Assembly (NCBI GenBank): GCA_024275955.1 | Contig: JAJRYD010000026.1 | Span: 1 to 64,000, forward strand | Direction: 5' to 3' | Origin: Nitrospirota bacterium | Lineage (GTDB): Bacteria; Nitrospinota_A; UBA7883; JACRGQ01 | DNA length: 64,000 nucleotides | Shown: positions 36,169-45,458 of the stretch, piece by piece | How positions within the stretch are numbered: the first letter of the stretch is position 1 | Layout of the letters: each line of letters begins with the position of its first letter | Position numbers and translations under genes: made by a program | Notes under the pieces: model-generated | What the model was told of the DNA's origin: nothing | Database searches by the model: none | What the model saw: only the letters and a program-made list of their open reading frames with translations

Positions 36169-39100
36169 AAATCCTGTCTTTGCCAATCTCCTCCTAATGG
36201 TGATGCTTGTTGGTGGTGCAATTTCATACCATGCGATGCCGCGGGAGGTGTTCCCCGAGGTGCCTCTTGATATGATTATTGTAACCTCTGAGTATGTAGG
36301 GGCACCGCCTGAAGAGGTTGAAAAGCTTATTACTATCCCTATAGAAAATGCTCTTGAAGCTGTTGAAAACATAGAATATATCTCATCTCAGAGCTATGAA
36401 AACATCTCGGTTGTGGAGGTGAAAATCCAGCAGGGGACTAAAGATGTTAGGAAAATGATTGACGCGATTAAAGACGAGCTAGCACAGGTGGAAAACTTCC
36501 CTGACGATGTTAAAGAGCCTAGGGTAATACTGATAGAGAGTGAAATCCCTGTAATAAATGTCGCGGTAGCCGGGGCCGCGCCGGAGACTGTCCGGCGGGA
36601 GGCGGCGAAAGAGCTTAAACGCCGCTTGATGATGATAAAGGGTGTGGCAAGAATCCAAACGAGCGGGGAGAGGGACCTTGAGATATGGGCAGAGGTAGAC
36701 CCTTTTCGGATGTCGGCTCTCGGCATTTCTATAGACAAGGTTGTTTCGGCTATATCTTCAGCCAATGCCAATCTTCCGGCGGGAGAGATATCTTCCGGCA
36801 GGCATCAGTTTTCCCTTAGAACCAGCGACGAGATAAAAACCGTGGAAGATGTTTCCGATGTTGTTATTTTCCGCGATAACGCCGGCCGTAGCGTGAAGGT
36901 TGGGGATATTGCGGAAGTTTCTGAGCAGTTCGAGGGAAGGCAAACAGCCGGAAGAGTCGACGGCGACGACGCTATAACGATGTACGTTATGAAATCAAGA
37001 ACCGGCTCGACTATAGAGATAGCAAATGGGGTAAGGGAGGAGCTGGAAAGGTTTGGCAAGGAGCTTCCTGGCTCTATAGAGCTAAAGCTGAGCCAAGATT
37101 CGAGCAGATATATAAAGCAAAGGCTCAAGACCCTGTATACAAGCGGTGGAATAGGTCTTTTTATGGTCTGCCTTGTGCTTTTCTTTTTTCTTAACTGGCG
37201 GATGGCATTTTGGACAGCTTTGGGGATACCTGCCTCTTTTGCCGGCGCTATTTTGGTAATGGACAGCATAGGTATAACCATCAATATGATGACACTTTTT
37301 TCCCTTATTCTGGTTTTGGGCATGGTGGTTGACGACGCGATAATAGTTACGGAAAATGTGTTTCGTTATCTTCAGCTTGGCTACTCTTCCGCTAAAGCGG
37401 CGGTTGTCGGCACCCAGCAGGTTTTCTGGCCGATAATTGCCGCCACCGCCACCACTATGGCGGCGTTTTTGCCGATGCTCTTGATGGATGGCGTTATGGG
37501 TAAATTCATATCGACTATTCCGATAGTGGTAAGTATTACTCTTTTTGCCTCTTTTGTGGAAGCGTTTCTCGTTCTTCCTTCGCATCTGGCAGATTACGCG
37601 AAACCGTACGACAGATCCGCAAAGAGCGAGAGAGATTGGTTCCAAAGCGCAAGGAGAAGGTACCGGACGTTGATCAAAATATTGTTAAGGAGAAGATATC
37701 GGACTTTGGCGGTCGTATTAATTGTTTTTGCCGGAACGGTATACTATGCCAAAACGGAAATGAAATTTGTTTTGTTTCATTCTAAAGATCTTGTAGGGGT
37801 TGTAGTCGAGATCGAGATGCCGGTCGGCACCAGCCTGGAGGAGACAGGGGCGGCACTCGCCAAAGTAGAGGAGATAGCGAAGTCGCTTCCAGAGGAAGAT
37901 ATAAAGGCTACCGTTTCAACAGTCGGCATGCACCTTGATTATGATAATGGAAGGTCGAGCTTTGGGAGCAACCTTGGGCAGACATTATTCGAGTCGACCG
38001 AGTTCGATACTCCCGGCCGGCGCAACGCTATAATCGTCCTTGAAGAGATAAGGGAAAAAGTAAAACTGCTTACCGGAATTTCATCCATAGAGGTAAAACC
38101 GCATGGCGGAGGGCCTCCGGTCGGGAGGGCGCTTGAAGCGAGGGTAAGCGGCGAGGAGTATAAAATTTTAAGAGAGATAGTCCGCGAGGTAAAAAAAGAG
38201 ATAGCATCTATCCCCGGTGTTAAAGAGATAAGGGACGATTTTAGCCACGGGAAAAGTGAAATACGGATAAAGCCTGCCCAAGACAAGCTTTCACTTTTCG
38301 GCCTTTCCAAGAGAGCGGTAGCCTCTGCGGTAAGAGCCGGTTTTGACGGGGAGGTAGCGGCTACGGTGAAGAGAGGGAGAGATAATATTGATGTGCGGGT
38401 TATGTTTGCGGAACCATATAGAAACGATATTGATTTTATAACGGAGCTTTCGGTTCCTCTGCCACTTGAAGAAGGGCAGGTAAGGCTTTCCTCCGTGGCA
38501 GAACTGGAATGGAAAGAAGGGTTCGCAACCATAAACCGCTATAACCGTCAAAGAACGATAAAGGTTTTTGCCGATGTCGATAAGAAAATTATCACATCTT
38601 CCGAACTTGCCGAAATTGTCTCCAAACGGTTTGAAAACCTCTCAAAGGAATTTCCCGGCTATTCTCTGGGCTTTGGGGGAGAAAAGGAGGAACAGGAAAA
38701 ATCAATCAAGTCGCTCATAGATGCAAGCATCCTCGGCCTTATGATTATCTATCTTATCCTCGGTACGCTTTTTAAATCGTTCCTCCAGCCTTTTGTAGTG
38801 ATAGCGGCGATTCCGTTTTCTTTTATCGGCGTTGTGCTGGGACACGAGATAATGGGCGAGCCGATAGGCTTTCTATCTCTTATAGGCTTAGCGGCACTCA
38901 CGGGGATTGTTGTAAATGACTCGCTGGTAATGGTCGATTTTATCAACAACGCGCGGAGGGGAGGGGCATCGAGATGGCTTTCGATACTTCGTTCTGCGTT
39001 TGTCCGCTTTAGGGCTGTAATACTTACATCGCTCACGACGATTCTTGGGCTTTCCACCTTGGCGTTTAAAACGACAGGTCAGGCGGCGTTTCTTGCCCCG

Positions 39101-39247
39101 ATGGCTATATCAATCGTCTTTGGTCTCGTTTTCTCGACTGTTCTCACGCTGATGGTTATTCCCTGCTCCTACGCGGTGCTGGATGATATTATGCTGTTCC
39201 TGTACGGCAAGAGAGGCGTTGAAGGAAGGGAAGATGATACCGTGTAA
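36143..39247 (+). CDS. RND-family efflux pump inner-membrane transporter (AcrB-like)
   Basis: The 1034 residues have the size and twelve-helix layout of the HAE1/AcrB group. Residues 8-30 are the first helix. The long periplasmic loops follow, and VLGMVVDDAIIVTENVF carries the paired aspartates of the proton pathway in helix 4. It starts IARFSVKNPVFANLLLMVM. The pump would expel hydrophobic or amphiphilic compounds using the proton gradient. There is no membrane-fusion protein or TolC-type gene beside it, so it is either an orphan or works with partners elsewhere. The next gene is a chemoreceptor. The substrate is unknown. Confidence 0.92.
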   Translation: MNIARFSVKNPVFANLLLMVMLVGGAISYHAMPREVFPEVPLDMIIVTSEYVGAPPEEVEKLITIPIENALEAVENIEYISSQSYENISVVEVKIQQGTKDVRKMIDAIKDELAQVENFPDDVKEPRVILIESEIPVINVAVAGAAPETVRREAAKELKRRLMMIKGVARIQTSGERDLEIWAEVDPFRMSALGISIDKVVSAISSANANLPAGEISSGRHQFSLRTSDEIKTVEDVSDVVIFRDNAGRSVKVGDIAEVSEQFEGRQTAGRVDGDDAITMYVMKSRTGSTIEIANGVREELERFGKELPGSIELKLSQDSSRYIKQRLKTLYTSGGIGLFMVCLVLFFFLNWRMAFWTALGIPASFAGAILVMDSIGITINMMTLFSLILVLGMVVDDAIIVTENVFRYLQLGYSSAKAAVVGTQQVFWPIIAATATTMAAFLPMLLMDGVMGKFISTIPIVVSITLFASFVEAFLVLPSHLADYAKPYDRSAKSERDWFQSARRRYRTLIKILLRRRYRTLAVVLIVFAGTVYYAKTEMKFVLFHSKDLVGVVVEIEMPVGTSLEETGAALAKVEEIAKSLPEEDIKATVSTVGMHLDYDNGRSSFGSNLGQTLFESTEFDTPGRRNAIIVLEEIREKVKLLTGISSIEVKPHGGGPPVGRALEARVSGEEYKILREIVREVKKEIASIPGVKEIRDDFSHGKSEIRIKPAQDKLSLFGLSKRAVASAVRAGFDGEVAATVKRGRDNIDVRVMFAEPYRNDIDFITELSVPLPLEEGQVRLSSVAELEWKEGFATINRYNRQRTIKVFADVDKKIITSSELAEIVSKRFENLSKEFPGYSLGFGGEKEEQEKSIKSLIDASILGLMIIYLILGTLFKSFLQPFVVIAAIPFSFIGVVLGHEIMGEPIGFLSLIGLAALTGIVVNDSLVMVDFINNARRGGASRWLSILRSAFVRFRAVILTSLTTILGLSTLAFKTTGQAAFLAPMAISIVFGLVFSTVLTLMVIPCSYAVLDDIMLFLYGKRGVEGREDDTV

Positions 39248-39347
39248 GAGGGCATTACCCTGTACTGTTTTTTGTCAGGCTTGAAGTGGTGTGCTGTATA
39301 AAAATAGTGTTACAATCACCTGCTATACAAGGAGGTAGAGTTCGACA

Positions 39348-41336
39348 ATGAAAAATCTTTCGATGAAGTATAAGCTTGGACTGATGCTTCTTATTCCTGT
39401 GGTGGCACTTCTTCTTTATTCCATCTCTGTCGTTCTTGAAAAGAAAAACATAGTGCTTGAGATGGAGGATATGCTTTCCCTTTCTAGGCTGGCGGTCGCG
39501 GTAAGCGGCGTTGTGCATGAAACCCAAAAGGAGAGGGGAGTTACCGCTGGTTTTCTTGGTTCTGGAGGGAGAGAATTTATTGACGAGGTTCCCGCGCAAA
39601 GACTTAATACCGATAGCAAGGTAGAGGAATTAACCGTTTTGCTGGAAACCTTTGACAAAGATAAATTCGGCCAAAAATTCGTATCTTCACTCAACTCGGT
39701 GATGGGAGAACTGGAAGGCATAGATGCCAAAAGAGAAAAGATGAGTGAGATGAAGATGCCTGTTAAGGATGCTATAGCGTATTACAGCGGGATGAACGCC
39801 AGATTTTTGGATATTATTTCGATGATGGGCGCCACGCTTTGCAAAGACCCTGAAGTTACCGTGTCGTTTCTTACTTATTACTCTCTTGAGCAGGAAAAAG
39901 AGAGAGCTGGAATAGAAAGGGCGGTTTTAAGCAATACTTTTGCCGCCGATATGTTTGCTCCGGGAATGTATAAAAAATTCGTGGAGCTTGTCGCATTGCA
40001 GACAGCTTTTGGCAAACAGTTTCTTTTGATGGCAAAGGAAGATGAAAAAGATTATTACCATGAGCAGATGAGCGGTTCGGCTGTTGACGAAACAATCCGC
40101 ATTAGAAATGTGGCGTTCAGCCGCGCGGTGGAAGGCGGTTTTGGAATAGAGGCGAAATACTGGTTCCAAAAGCAGACGGAAAAAATAAACAGAATGAAGA
40201 ATGTGGAGACGTTTCTTTCCAAAAAGCTTGTAGCGCTTGCCGAGAAAAAGAAGAGAACGGCCAAAACTGCTCTTATAACCGACATAATAATGACAGCCTC
40301 GGCACTTATGGCAACCGTTGTAATGTCGATACTTCTTAGCCGGAATATTGTAGCTTCTCTCAAAAATGTTATCGACGGTATGCGTGTAATGGCTGATAAT
40401 AGCGATCTTACCCACCGTATTTCCGCCGAGCGTAAGGACGAAATGGGCGAACTTGCGAAATGGTTTAACATTTCTGTCTCGACGCTTCATGAGGTTATCT
40501 CCAAACTTGCCACGGCGACCGAAAAAATTTCTGGTTCCGTTGAAGCGCTTACTTCCGACGCCAGGCGCTCCCTTGACGGAAGCAGAGAGCAGACACATCA
40601 TACGGAAGGGATAGCGACGGCAACGATGGAGATGAGCGCCACCATAAATAGTCTTGCCGAAAGCACATCACATATGGGCAAGCTTTCTAAAAAGGCAAAA
40701 GATGTCGCAAGAAACGGATCCCAAATGCTTTCGGAATCTCTCAGCGGAATCAAAGAGATAGAGGGAAGCATAAAAGACTCTGCCGAGGTTATTAAAAAAC
40801 TTGGGAAAAGTTCGCAGAAAATCGGCGAGATAGCAGGCGTTATTACCGATATTGCCGACCAGACGAACCTCCTTGCCCTTAATGCCGCGATAGAGGCGGC
40901 AAGAGCGGGAGAGCATGGCAGGGGGTTTGCCGTGGTTGCAGACGAAGTGAGAAAGCTTGCCGAGAGAACCGCGAAAGCTACGGAAGAGATAAGCATGATG
41001 ATTTCCGATATCCAGTCGCAATCGGTTGAGGCGGTAGACTCTATGGGTAAAGGAACTGCCGAGTTTTCTACATGGGTAGAAAAAATAAGCGGTGCGGAAA
41101 CTGTTTTTAACGAGATAGTCGATACGGTCGATATTGTTTCGGAAAGGGTGGAAGGTGTAGCTACGGCGGTGGAAGAACAGGCTACTACTTCTGACCAAAT
41201 CTCGAAAAACAGCACAACAATGTCCGATCTGGCGAAAGACCTTACAAGATCAGCGGAAAATACCGCCGGTTCCGCCAAGGAGCTTGGCGCGCTTGCGGCC
41301 GATTTGAGCGCTACCGTTAAGCTTTTCAAAATTTAG
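39348..41336 (+). CDS. Methyl-accepting chemotaxis protein with NIT-type sensor domain
   Basis: The 662 residues begin with one helix at 9-27. The periplasmic part, about 45-300, fits the NIT family (nitrate/nitrite-responsive helical bundle): [20 protein letters not shown], then [17 protein letters not shown], with the arginine/glutamate-rich helices. A second helix (about 309-331) leads to a HAMP domain (about 332-390) and the MCP signalling hairpin near 500 ([20 protein letters not shown]), with the conserved tip. It would report nitrate, nitrite or a related ligand to CheA. No che genes are in this window. Confidence 0.9.
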   Translation: MKNLSMKYKLGLMLLIPVVALLLYSISVVLEKKNIVLEMEDMLSLSRLAVAVSGVVHETQKERGVTAGFLGSGGREFIDEVPAQRLNTDSKVEELTVLLETFDKDKFGQKFVSSLNSVMGELEGIDAKREKMSEMKMPVKDAIAYYSGMNARFLDIISMMGATLCKDPEVTVSFLTYYSLEQEKERAGIERAVLSNTFAADMFAPGMYKKFVELVALQTAFGKQFLLMAKEDEKDYYHEQMSGSAVDETIRIRNVAFSRAVEGGFGIEAKYWFQKQTEKINRMKNVETFLSKKLVALAEKKKRTAKTALITDIIMTASALMATVVMSILLSRNIVASLKNVIDGMRVMADNSDLTHRISAERKDEMGELAKWFNISVSTLHEVISKLATATEKISGSVEALTSDARRSLDGSREQTHHTEGIATATMEMSATINSLAESTSHMGKLSKKAKDVARNGSQMLSESLSGIKEIEGSIKDSAEVIKKLGKSSQKIGEIAGVITDIADQTNLLALNAAIEAARAGEHGRGFAVVADEVRKLAERTAKATEEISMMISDIQSQSVEAVDSMGKGTAEFSTWVEKISGAETVFNEIVDTVDIVSERVEGVATAVEEQATTSDQISKNSTTMSDLAKDLTRSAENTAGSAKELGALAADLSATVKLFKI

Positions 41337-41523
41337 GTAGCAGATGAAACCAACGTTCCAGCGTTCCGCTAAGACCTTTTGTTGTTAAAGGCCCATAGAG
41401 TTGCCGGCAGTAGGCCATTCGGCCGTATTTGGGTAATCTGCCGATGGGGGTATACTCCCTTCGATTTTCTAATCAGCCCCATCTTACCCGCAGGGTGCCA
41501 GCCGCAATGCTCGTCGGCTGTTG

Positions 41524-41640
41524 CCGAAATAGTTTTTGGAGTGTTTGAAGGAGAAGTTCATTTTCTAACTTCTCAAAAATAGATGCTTTAGCGATTGGCG
41601 ATTTGTGGAAAAATCGAATTTATGCCATTCGGCAACAGCC
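41524..41640. repeat. Degenerate spacer repeat, copy A
   Basis: This copy reads CCGAAATAGTTTTTGGAG at its start, then TTTTCTAACTTCTCAAAAAT, AGATGCTTTAGCG and ends CATTCGGCAACAGCC. It matches copy C (42118-42240) over about 115 bases, with the stretch TTTTCTAACTTCTCAAAAAT plus AGATGCTTTAGCG identical. The spacer 41337-42270 that holds these copies has no supportable gene. Confidence 0.75.
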
Positions 41641-41734
41641 CCCTTTAGGGTTCCTCTAAAAATAAGTGATTTTCTTCATCGGTTTCGGCAATAGTACTAA
41701 ATCCCCATCTATAATTCGACCAACCAAAAGTCAG

Positions 41735-41820
41735 AACTTTAAAAATAGATTTTTAGAGGTTCCCTGTAGAGATTGGCAATTTTAAGCAAAATCAAATTTA
41801 TAGGATTTGGCAATAGTTCC
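41735..41820. repeat. Degenerate spacer repeat, copy B
   Basis: This partial copy is in the same orientation as copies A and C. It shows AACTTTAAAAATAGATTTT, then GATTGGCAATTTTAAGCAAA and ATCAAATTTA, and ends GGCAATAGTTCC. Its TTTTTAGAGGTTCCC (41750-41764) is also the near-reverse of AGGGTTCCTCTAAAAA (41647-41662), so an inverted repeat of about 16 bp spans 41647-41766. Confidence 0.6.
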
Positions 41821-41975
41821 ATCTGAAAGTAATCTTTTAAGGTACCTAGTCGTCCATAATAAAGCTGTTTAATACTGCGAACAAAGGTTAATATCGGTTT
41901 TTAACTCTTTGAAAATTTCAAGAAAAATGAAGAAGCAATCAAAAACATGGTTATTTAGCTCAAGGTTATTTACAA

Positions 41976-42090
41976 AAACCTCCTCCTTAGCGAAGAGGAA
42001 AGAGGGGTCGCCCGAAGGGCGTGGGTGGTTCTTATTAGTAACCTTTCCGGCGTTTTGCGGTGCCTTCCCTTCTTAAAAAGGGAAAGGTTG
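41976..42090. repeat. Palindrome-rich MITE-like element
   Basis: This 115-bp piece has three hairpins: CCTC-C-TT/AAGAGG (41982-41998), CGCCC-GAA-GGGCG (42009-42021) and CCTTCCCTT/AAGGGAAAGG (42063-42087). Its outer ends, AACCTCCTCC and the closing GGAAAGGTT, are imperfect inverted repeats. It holds no gene. Short elements of this type, with the phrase CCTCCTTAGCGAAG, are common in many bacterial spacers. Mobility is inferred only. Confidence 0.5.
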
Positions 42091-42117
42091 TTATAATCGT
42101 TTAAACAATAAGGGACT

Positions 42118-42240
42118 GTTTCCAAAAGAGTTTTTTGAGCGTTTTAAGGGGAGGTTTATTTTCTAACTTCTCAAAAATAGATGCTTTAGCGGTTAGCAAT
42201 TTCAAACAAAATCAAATTTATCTCATTCGGCAACAGCCCC
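42118..42240. repeat. Degenerate spacer repeat, copy C
   Basis: The third copy matches A and B: AAGAGTTTTTTGAGCGTTTT, GGAGGTTTATTTTCTAACTT, CTCAAAAATAGATGCTTTAG and final CTCATTCGGCAACAGCC. It ends 30 bases before dinB. Part of it may act as the leader of dinB, but no promoter is clear. Confidence 0.75.
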
Positions 42241-42270
42241 AATAAACGACTTTTTTGGTGATAACTATCT

Positions 42271-43404
42271 ATGCTTAAAAGCGTAAAAAAACCGAAAATA
42301 TGCTATCCTGCAATTGTAGTGGAGAGCTTGGGTGAGAGCATAAGGAAAATTATTCATGTCGATATGGATTCCTTTTACGCCTCTATAGAGGTTAGGGATA
42401 GCAGTTCTCTTGCCGGCAGGCCTATAGCAGTCGGCGGCGATCCGTCAAAAAGGGGGGTTATCGCGACAGCTAGTTATGAGGCGAGAAAGTTCGGGGTTCG
42501 TTCTGCCATATCTTCTGCTAAGGCAAAAGCTATCTGCCCAAAGCTTATAATTCTCAAACCAGATATGAAGAAGTATCAAGAGGAGTCGAGGAAGATTCAT
42601 TCCGTTTTTCGTCATTTTACTGACCTTGTGGAGCCGTTATCGCTCGACGAGGCGTATCTTGATGTAAGCCGGCTTAAATGTTTTGGGGGGAGCGCGACGC
42701 TTATTGCCGCCGAAATACGCAAAATGATTTTTCGCGAAACTTCGCTTACCGCGTCTGCCGGCATAGCCCCCAATAAATTTTTGGCCAAAGTCGCCAGCGA
42801 CTGGAACAAGCCTAACCGGCAGTTTGTTATTACCCCTGATATGGTGAACGGTTTTGTTTTGAAGCTTCCTGTTGAAAAAATATCGGGAGTAGGCAGGGTA
42901 ACTGCGCAAAAGATGGCTCGGTTTGGGATAAGAACCTGTGCCGACCTCCAGAAACAGCCTAAAACAAAGCTCGAAACGATGTTCGGCAGTTTTGGGAAAC
43001 AGCTTTACCTTATATGCAGAGGAATTGACGACACCGCTGTTGTAACTTCCAGGGTGCCGAAGTCGGTAAGCGTTGAGAAAACTTTTGAGAGAGATCTTTT
43101 CTCGTTTGAGGAATGCGAAGCGGTTTTGCCGGAACTGTACGGAAGGTTTTGCGAAAGGTTCCGCAAGAGCGCCAAGAAAGGCAGAGAGCTGAAAACGCTT
43201 TTTGTCAAAGTTAAGTTTAGTGATTTTAAGTCAACTACCGTCGAAGAGAGCTTCGACAGCATAGATATCGAGAACTTCCGTAAATTGCTAAAAGAAGGTT
43301 ATAGCAGAGGTACGCTTTCGGTGAGACTGCTTGGTCTTGGGGTTCGCTTTCGCGGCGGGAAAAACGGTTCTGAAAAAGAGGCACAGCTAGCTCTCTTTAG
43401 CTGA
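42271..43404 (+). CDS. dinB: DNA polymerase IV (DinB, Y-family)
   Basis: The 377 residues follow the Y-family plan. The catalytic palm has IIHVDMDSFYASIEV and PLSLDEAYLDV, giving the metal-binding acidic residues. The HhH thumb is ISGVGRVTAQKMARFGIRTC. The little-finger domain follows. The first 26 residues are an unusual extension; translation could begin at a later internal codon. It carries out error-prone bypass synthesis. The C-terminal ending AQLALFS resembles the beta-clamp-binding QL(A/S)LF motif. No LexA box was recognised. Confidence 0.93.
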   Translation: MLKSVKKPKICYPAIVVESLGESIRKIIHVDMDSFYASIEVRDSSSLAGRPIAVGGDPSKRGVIATASYEARKFGVRSAISSAKAKAICPKLIILKPDMKKYQEESRKIHSVFRHFTDLVEPLSLDEAYLDVSRLKCFGGSATLIAAEIRKMIFRETSLTASAGIAPNKFLAKVASDWNKPNRQFVITPDMVNGFVLKLPVEKISGVGRVTAQKMARFGIRTCADLQKQPKTKLETMFGSFGKQLYLICRGIDDTAVVTSRVPKSVSVEKTFERDLFSFEECEAVLPELYGRFCERFRKSAKKGRELKTLFVKVKFSDFKSTTVEESFDSIDIENFRKLLKEGYSRGTLSVRLLGLGVRFRGGKNGSEKEAQLALFS

Positions 43405-43518
43405 CTGGCAAAGATGTTAATCAGCCTGTAAGTAGCTGTTTTTCAGAGCTTTCTTATTTTAGGAAGTGGTGATATCATAACCGCTTAGAGAAATAGGTTT
43501 TATAAGGGAGTTATTGTA

Positions 43519-44184
43519 TTGAGGGTCGCGTCGTTACTGTTTTTGACTCTTTTCATCTCTGCTTGCGGTGGCGGAAGCTCTCACTATTACGTCAGCGGCG
43601 AGTCGGATTCAGGGTCGGTAAATGTTAGCATCAAAAATGAGGGTCTCCTTTCCGCAATGGAAGACGGGATGTTTGGCACCTTTGCTACTGGCGGGAATTG
43701 CGATCTTTCAAAGGCCGAATATCTCGGCAAAGCTAAAAGCGTTGTCGACGATATAAACGCGAATCTCGATATCCTTTCTGCTTTTTCTCCGCCAGTCTAT
43801 TCTGTCGTCGCCAAAAGAGCGCCGCCGCGCGAAGATGGAGAAATTGCCGTCTATCTTTGCGACGAGATAGGTTTTAGGGCTTTTACGCTTTACCGTTCGG
43901 TTTTTATATCCAACAGGTTTATGGAGGAGATGGAAGAGGCGGCCCTTGAGTGGGGCGATATTTCGATTTTGGATTCAGCTATCGCGTATGTCATCTACCA
44001 CGAGGTGGGGCATGCCGCGATGAACCATTCGGCGGTGAAGATGCCGTTTGGCACTGATGACGGCGGTTATCATTTTGACATGCCGCAAGAGGTCGACGCG
44101 GACCGTTTTGCCTACGAGATGATGACGCTTACCGGCAAAAACATGCTCGGCATGGTGATGGTGCAGTCGCTTGACGGACTCTAG
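43519..44184 (+). CDS. Lipoprotein with an HExxH metalloprotease motif
   Basis: The 221 residues start at TTG 43519, 7 bases after AAGGGAG. The lipobox is FISAC (Cys about 16), so the mature protein is membrane-anchored on the periplasmic side. VIYHEVGHAAMNHSAV carries a HExxH zinc site. Further on, PQEVDADRFAYEMM supplies a Glu-x-x-x-Asp-type third ligand, as in M48-like and related gluzincin or minigluzincin proteases. Its other half has no recognisable domain. The substrate is not known. It stands between dinB and a Trm112-like gene. Confidence 0.72.
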   Translation: MRVASLLFLTLFISACGGGSSHYYVSGESDSGSVNVSIKNEGLLSAMEDGMFGTFATGGNCDLSKAEYLGKAKSVVDDINANLDILSAFSPPVYSVVAKRAPPREDGEIAVYLCDEIGFRAFTLYRSVFISNRFMEEMEEAALEWGDISILDSAIAYVIYHEVGHAAMNHSAVKMPFGTDDGGYHFDMPQEVDADRFAYEMMTLTGKNMLGMVMVQSLDGL

Positions 44185-44263
44185 AATTAAACGATTTTAA
44201 TTTGTTTTTTTTGGCATTGTTGCGTAACATTCATTTTTGAACCTGTAATTCAAAGGAAAGAAA

Positions 44264-44458
44264 ATGGCTATTGACAAGCAGTTACTTGAGATTCTTGCCT
44301 GCCCCAAATGCAAGGGCGACCTAGCACTGACAGAAAAGCAAGACGGGCTCGTTTGCGGCTCGTGCCGGCTTTTGTACGAAATTAAAGATGAAATCCCGAT
44401 AATGCTGATAGACGAAGCGGTTAAACTTGGCGAAGATCTTAAACCTATTTCTTCCTGA
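44264..44458 (+). CDS. Trm112-like / UPF0434 zinc-binding protein
   Basis: The 64 residues fit UPF0434 (YcaR). LEILACPKCKGDL and GLVCGSCRLLYEIKDEIPIML give two CxxC pairs and the usual hydrophobic end. In eukaryotes Trm112 activates methyltransferases. In bacteria the role is unclear. It is often near lpxK and kdsB. Here a glycosyltransferase follows 4 bases later, fitting an envelope context. Confidence 0.9.
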   Translation: MAIDKQLLEILACPKCKGDLALTEKQDGLVCGSCRLLYEIKDEIPIMLIDEAVKLGEDLKPISS

Positions 44459-44462
44459 ACAG

Positions 44463-45215
44463 ATGACTCTCCCTCTCTCCGTTGCCATTATCTCATTTAA
44501 CGAAGAGAAAAAAATAGAAGATTGCCTCAAGTCTGTCTGGTGGGCCGATGAAAAGATTGTTGTCGATTCCAATAGCGTTGACAGAACAAGAGAGGTTGCA
44601 AAGAGGGAGGGCGCAAAGGTTATTAAGCGGGATTGGCAGGGGTATATAGACCAAAAAAATTTTGCCTTAGAGAGTTGCAGGAACGAATGGGTTCTCTCTA
44701 TCGACGCTGATGAGAGAGTCTCCAGAAAACTGTATGAGGAAATATCGCAGGTTTTAGGAAAACCGTCTGCCGACGGATATTCAATGCCGCGTAAAGTTTT
44801 CTACATAAATAGGTGGATAGAGCATTGCGGCTGGTACCCTGCGAATAAGGTGAGGCTGGTTAGAAAATCGAAAGCGAAGTGGGGAGGCGTCGACCCCCAT
44901 GACAGCCTGTTGGTGGATGGAAAGGTAGAAAAGCTTAAAGGAGATATCTACCATCTTTCGTTCGACTCTATCCACGATCATTTTAAAACGATTGATAGTT
45001 TCACAAAGGTAGGCGCCGAGGAGGCTTTTAAAATGGGTAAACGGGCGAACATGCTTGATATTACAGTTAGGCCTTGTTTTACTTTTGTTAAAATGTATTT
45101 TTTGAAGCTCGGTTTTCTGGACGGCATCCCTGGCCTGATTATCTGCCTGCTTTCAGCTTTTCATACTTTTACTAAGTATCAAAGGCTCTATTTCTTGGCG
45201 GAGCATGGCAGATAA
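44463..45215 (+). CDS. Family 2 glycosyltransferase, LPS core type (WaaE-like)
   Basis: From ATG 44463 the protein has 250 residues. A longer open frame (44427) overlaps the upstream gene and is unlikely. SVAIISFNEEKKIEDCLKSV is the GT2 start. The donor site shows SIDADERVS, and the DxD-like acidic pair is in SIDADE. The C-terminal region with a hydrophobic helix (about 210-245) fits the WaaE/KdtX group of beta-glucosyltransferases of lipopolysaccharide core. The gene is 4 bases after the Trm112-like gene, so the two are co-translated. The donor sugar is not known. Confidence 0.85.
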   Translation: MTLPLSVAIISFNEEKKIEDCLKSVWWADEKIVVDSNSVDRTREVAKREGAKVIKRDWQGYIDQKNFALESCRNEWVLSIDADERVSRKLYEEISQVLGKPSADGYSMPRKVFYINRWIEHCGWYPANKVRLVRKSKAKWGGVDPHDSLLVDGKVEKLKGDIYHLSFDSIHDHFKTIDSFTKVGAEEAFKMGKRANMLDITVRPCFTFVKMYFLKLGFLDGIPGLIICLLSAFHTFTKYQRLYFLAEHGR

Positions 45216-45379
45216 TCCTCTGATGGCTGACTGTAGTTTTATTGTTGCTAGGTTCACTCTGTAAGCGTTAATCGGCCTTGCGCGGTTCTAAAGCTTAGAG
45301 CCGGATTAAAGATGGTTCGCCGACCTCTAGTTATGCCGCGGGGAGTCTTCATTTTTTTGTCTGCCGCTTATCGCTTATA

Positions 45380-45418
45380 CTAACTTCTCTTCTTAAACAA
45401 TAATGCTTTAGAGGTGCC
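45380..45418. repeat. Possible fourth copy of the spacer repeat
   Basis: CTAACTTCTC (45380-45389) and ATGCTTTAG (45403-45411) repeat two blocks of copies A and C in the same order, with 13 bases between instead of 8. The rest of the spacer 45216-45458 shows nothing. Two short matches could be chance. Confidence 0.3.
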
Positions 45419-45458
45419 TATAAAATTAGGGGCGGTTCAAAATAGTTTAGAGAGCCAG

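Noticed and set aside
37082-37645. Minus-strand frame of 187 residues over the RND gene
   Set aside because: No start context, histidine/lysine/glutamine-rich shadow of transmembrane coding sequence.
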